Shown: piece after piece, positions 6,580-8,414 of the stretch | Layout of the letters: every line of letters begins with the position of its first letter | Numbering within the stretch: position 1 is the stretch's first letter | Source: Pseudomonadota bacterium | Lineage (GTDB): Bacteria; Pseudomonadota; Gammaproteobacteria; Burkholderiales; Methylophilaceae | Direction of reading: 5' to 3' | Assembly: GCA_029549705.1 (NCBI GenBank) | Contig: JAKPIR010000240.1 | Span: 1 to 8,414 of the forward strand | DNA: 8,414 nucleotides | Translations under genes and position numbers: made by a program | The notes under the pieces: generated by a model | The model's database searches: none | Seen by the model: the letters and a program-made list of their open reading frames with translations, nothing else | What the model was told of the DNA's origin: nothing

Positions 6580-6713
6580 AATCCGTTAAACCATCGCTTA
6601 AATCATCATTTTACTACTTACTGCTTGTTTGCAATATTAAATCCCTTGATTTGCATAATATTTGCATGACTATCAGTTAAAATAACGCATCTTAATTAAC
6701 TAAAGAATTTTTC
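6580..6713. promoter_or_regulatory. Divergent promoter region between sua5 and the cupin-trpGD genes
   Basis: This AT-rich 134-bp gap must drive both blocks. For sua5 (minus) a TTGCAA at 6629-6634 and TAAAAT at 6608-6613 are 15 bp apart, which is short, and would start transcription near 6601. For the cupin (plus) a TAAAAT at 6678-6683 predicts a start near 6690 and a leader of about 24 bases, but no TTGACA-like -35 sits at the right distance, so an activator is plausible. No trp leader peptide or attenuator hairpin pair is seen here. An AAAGA at 6702-6706 is a weak ribosome-binding site for the cupin. Confidence 0.5.
6628..6667 (+). repeat. Three TTTGCA elements phased at multiples of 11 bp
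   Basis: TTTGCA occurs at 6628-6633, 6650-6655 and 6661-6666. Start-to-start distances are 22 and 11 bp, so all three face the same side of the helix. The last two extend to an identical ATTTGCAT (6649-6656 and 6660-6667). They lie just upstream of the -10 candidate for the cupin-trp genes and overlap the -35 candidate of sua5, the placing expected of an operator. No regulator is known to me for this motif, and chance is possible in AT-rich DNA. Confidence 0.4.
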
Positions 6714-7055
6714 ATGAATCAAGTTGCAGTCAATCAAATTACAGTTGAAAACAACCCAACCCAAAGTCGCCTAGACACACTAGGTGTGAGTAAATGGCCG
6801 ACATGGCAAAAAGAAGTGTCAACTTTTTCATGGACATTTCCAGAGCAAGAGATTGCTTACATTTTAGATGGTGAATGTGTGGTAACGACTTGCTGCGGTA
6901 ATGTGGTAAGTTTTGGTAAAGGCGATTTAGTGACTTTTCCTGCTGGTACAAAAATCACTTGGGAAGTTAAACAGCCGCTACACAAGCATTACCAATTAGA
7001 TGGCACTTTAATTGGCCGTATTTACCGGCGTATCAAAATCGCATTGAAACTTTAG
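6714..7055 (+). CDS. Small DUF861/Cupin_3-type cupin protein, function unknown
   Basis: A 113-residue single-domain cupin. The core WxxxxSTFSWTFPEQEIAYILDGE (from Trp31) then FGKGDLVTFPAGTKITWEV (67-85) and KHY (91-93) follows the pattern of the DUF861 family, the (S)-ureidoglycine aminohydrolase-like cupins that include many small plant and bacterial proteins of unknown activity. The HxH pair of classical metal cupins is absent; Glu44, Glu46, His90 and His92 are the only obvious candidate ligands, so metal binding is uncertain. A basic tail (RIYRRIKIALKL, 102-113) follows the cupin fold. Four Trp residues in 113 are more than average, although three match positions I recall as conserved in the family. 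There is no signal peptide. trpG begins 12 bases downstream, so the two are almost certainly cotranscribed. Any role in tryptophan metabolism is unproven. Confidence 0.85.
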   Translation: MNQVAVNQITVENNPTQSRLDTLGVSKWPTWQKEVSTFSWTFPEQEIAYILDGECVVTTCCGNVVSFGKGDLVTFPAGTKITWEVKQPLHKHYQLDGTLIGRIYRRIKIALKL

Positions 7056-7067
7056 GTTGGGCACAGC

Positions 7068-7634
7068 ATGTTACTCATGATCGATAATTATGACTCTTTC
7101 ACATACAACCTCGTACAGTATTTTGGCGAGCTTGGGCAAGACGTGCAAGTTTACCGTAACGATGAGATTGATTTAAAAAAAGTTGCAACATTAAAACCGC
7201 GCCACATAGTGATTTCACCCGGGCCATGTACGCCAAATGAGGCAGGGATTAGCGTGCCGCTCATCCATGAATTTGCAGGCAAAATTCCTCTGCTGGGTGT
7301 TTGCCTAGGGCATCAAAGTATCGGTCAGGCGTTTGGGGGAAAAATTATTCATGCCAAACAACTCATGCACGGTAAAACGTCACTCATTCATCACAAAAAT
7401 ATTGGTGTATTTAAAGGCTTGCCTAATCCTTACACAGCCACACGCTACCATTCTTTGGTGATTGAGCGTGAAACTATTCCTGATTGCTTAGAGATTACCG
7501 CATGGACCGATGATGGTGAGATTATGGGCGTGAAACATAAAACGCTTGCAGTAGAGGGCGTGCAATTTCACCCAGAATCTATCCTGACTGAATACGGCCA
7601 TGAACTGCTAGATAATTTCTTAATAGCGTATTAG
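7068..7634 (+). CDS. trpG: Anthranilate synthase component II, glutamine amidotransferase
   Basis: Hydrolyses glutamine and passes ammonia to TrpE, which converts chorismate to anthranilate. Many bacteria use the same subunit with PabB for aminodeoxychorismate. The protein is 188 residues, the usual single-domain class I amidotransferase length. IDNYDSFTYNLVQYF opens it at 5-19 and the oxyanion motif SPGPCTP is at 50-56. The catalytic Cys79 lies in GVCLGHQ, and His168 and Glu170 in FHPES complete the triad; TRYHSL at 125-130 is also typical. A GGG at 7059-7061 is six bases before the ATG. A second in-frame ATG at 7077 would remove the first strand, so 7068 is preferred. trpE is not in the window. 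The cupin precedes it by 12 bases and trpD follows by 15. Confidence 0.95.
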   Translation: MLLMIDNYDSFTYNLVQYFGELGQDVQVYRNDEIDLKKVATLKPRHIVISPGPCTPNEAGISVPLIHEFAGKIPLLGVCLGHQSIGQAFGGKIIHAKQLMHGKTSLIHHKNIGVFKGLPNPYTATRYHSLVIERETIPDCLEITAWTDDGEIMGVKHKTLAVEGVQFHPESILTEYGHELLDNFLIAY

Positions 7635-7649
7635 CTAGGGTTTTTGGAT

Positions 7650-8414
7650 ATGTTCAAACAAGCACTCAACCAGCTTCTTACGCGTGAAGATTTAAGTTTT
7701 GACACCATGCTGGCAGTCATGCAGCAAGTCATGAGTGGTGAACTTACGCCTGTACAAATTGCCGCATTTTTAGTGGCGTTGCGCATAAAAGGTGAAACGG
7801 TCGAAGAAATCTCTGCAGCGGCAACTGTGATGCGTAGTCTATCAACCAAGGTGGAGATTCAAGATAAAACATATCTGGTGGATACCTGTGGCACTGGAGG
7901 AGCAGGCATTAAGTTATTCAATGTTTCGACTTGTTCTGCATTTGTTGCCGCTGGTGCTGGTGTAAAAATAGCAAAACACGGCAATCGTGCGGCTTCATCT
8001 AAATTCGGCAGTATGGACGTATTAGAAGTGCTGGGTGTTAATATAAACGCCTCACCAGAAGGCGTGGCTAAGCACGTTGAAAAAACAGGTATAGGTTTTA
8101 TGTTTGCTCGTAATTATCATAATGCGATGAAAAATGTTGCGTCGGTAAGGAGTGAATTAGGCGTACGCACAATTTTTAATCTGCTTGGCCCGCTCACCAA
8201 CCCAGCGTCCGCCAAACGACAAGTGATGGGCGTTTTCGATAAACACTTAACAACTAAACTAGCGCATGTGTTGCAGCATTTAGGTGCTGAGCACGTACTG
8301 GTGGTACACGGTGAAGATGGCATGGATGAAATCTCATTTTCGGGTGACACGTTTGTGGCCGAATTGAAAAACGGCAAAATTCATGAATACACATTGAACC
8401 CAGCGCATTTTGGC
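7650..8414 (+). CDS. trpD: Anthranilate phosphoribosyltransferase, divergent (partial)
   Basis: Joins anthranilate to PRPP, the second step of the tryptophan branch. The first 255 residues are here and the frame is open to the right edge; full proteins are about 340. The N-terminal helical domain (1-70) has FDTMLAVMQQVMSGELTP. The PRPP site follows: DTCGTGG at 78-84, FNVST at 90-94 and KHGNR at 109-113. Next come FGSMDVLE at 119-126, His157/Lys161/Arg167 for anthranilate, and the metal pair Asp226-Glu227 in GMDE. The family's GTGGDG reads GTGGAG here, GSAD reads GSMD, and FAPxxHPAM reads FARNYHNAM, so it departs from betaproteobacterial TrpD at several normally fixed sites while the fold is intact. 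AGGG at 7637-7640 is nine bases before the ATG. trpG ends 15 bases upstream. Confidence 0.93.
   Translation, partial: MFKQALNQLLTREDLSFDTMLAVMQQVMSGELTPVQIAAFLVALRIKGETVEEISAAATVMRSLSTKVEIQDKTYLVDTCGTGGAGIKLFNVSTCSAFVAAGAGVKIAKHGNRAASSKFGSMDVLEVLGVNINASPEGVAKHVEKTGIGFMFARNYHNAMKNVASVRSELGVRTIFNLLGPLTNPASAKRQVMGVFDKHLTTKLAHVLQHLGAEHVLVVHGEDGMDEISFSGDTFVAELKNGKIHEYTLNPAHFG

Noticed and set aside
6580..6713. Classical trp attenuator with leader peptide
   Set aside because: No short ORF with tandem Trp codons and no alternative terminator hairpin with a U tract in this gap.
7015..7029. GCCG/CGGC hairpin near the end of the cupin gene as an attenuator before trpG
   Set aside because: Only a four-pair stem, within coding sequence and without a following T tract.

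Overview
The window is a stretch of ordinary chromosome from a proteobacterium, most likely a betaproteobacterium. Three things point there: the metX-metW pair, the hemA-prfA-prmC cluster, and proteins close to betaproteobacterial forms as I remember them. A methylotroph of the Methylophilaceae (Methylotenera-like) fits the moderate GC content and protein flavour, but that is inference. Genes are densely packed. I see no tRNA or rRNA gene, CRISPR array, insertion sequence, prophage or obvious foreign island.

Layout. From 6579 down to 1 everything reads on the minus strand. In transcription order this is a Sua5-type threonylcarbamoyl-AMP synthase (tRNA t6A modification), an MliC-like lysozyme-inhibitor lipoprotein, hemA (first committed step of C5 tetrapyrrole synthesis), prfA (release factor 1), prmC (methylates the GGQ glutamine of release factors), then after a 230-bp spacer metX and metW (methionine synthesis), with metW cut by the left edge. 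From 6714 onward genes read on the plus strand: a small DUF861-type cupin, trpG, and trpD, which runs off the right edge. The two blocks diverge from a 134-bp region at 6580-6713.

Working units. hemA-prfA-prmC have gaps of 27 and 49 bases and look like one operon, with a TATAAT box 24 bases before the inferred hemA transcript start-to-ATG interval ends. It joins haem synthesis to translation termination, and PrmC acts on PrfA. metX and metW overlap by 11 bases and are surely cotranscribed. The cupin, trpG and trpD have gaps of 12 and 15 bases, so an uncharacterised cupin appears to be the first gene of a tryptophan operon.

No wholly new system was found. The points most worth a second look are: (1) trpD lacks the Asp of the usual GTGGD motif and differs at several other conserved positions; (2) metX has a perfect TATAAT exactly where a leaderless mRNA would need it; (3) TTTGCA elements are spaced at multiples of 11 bp in the divergent promoter region; (4) the cupin sits at the head of the trp genes.
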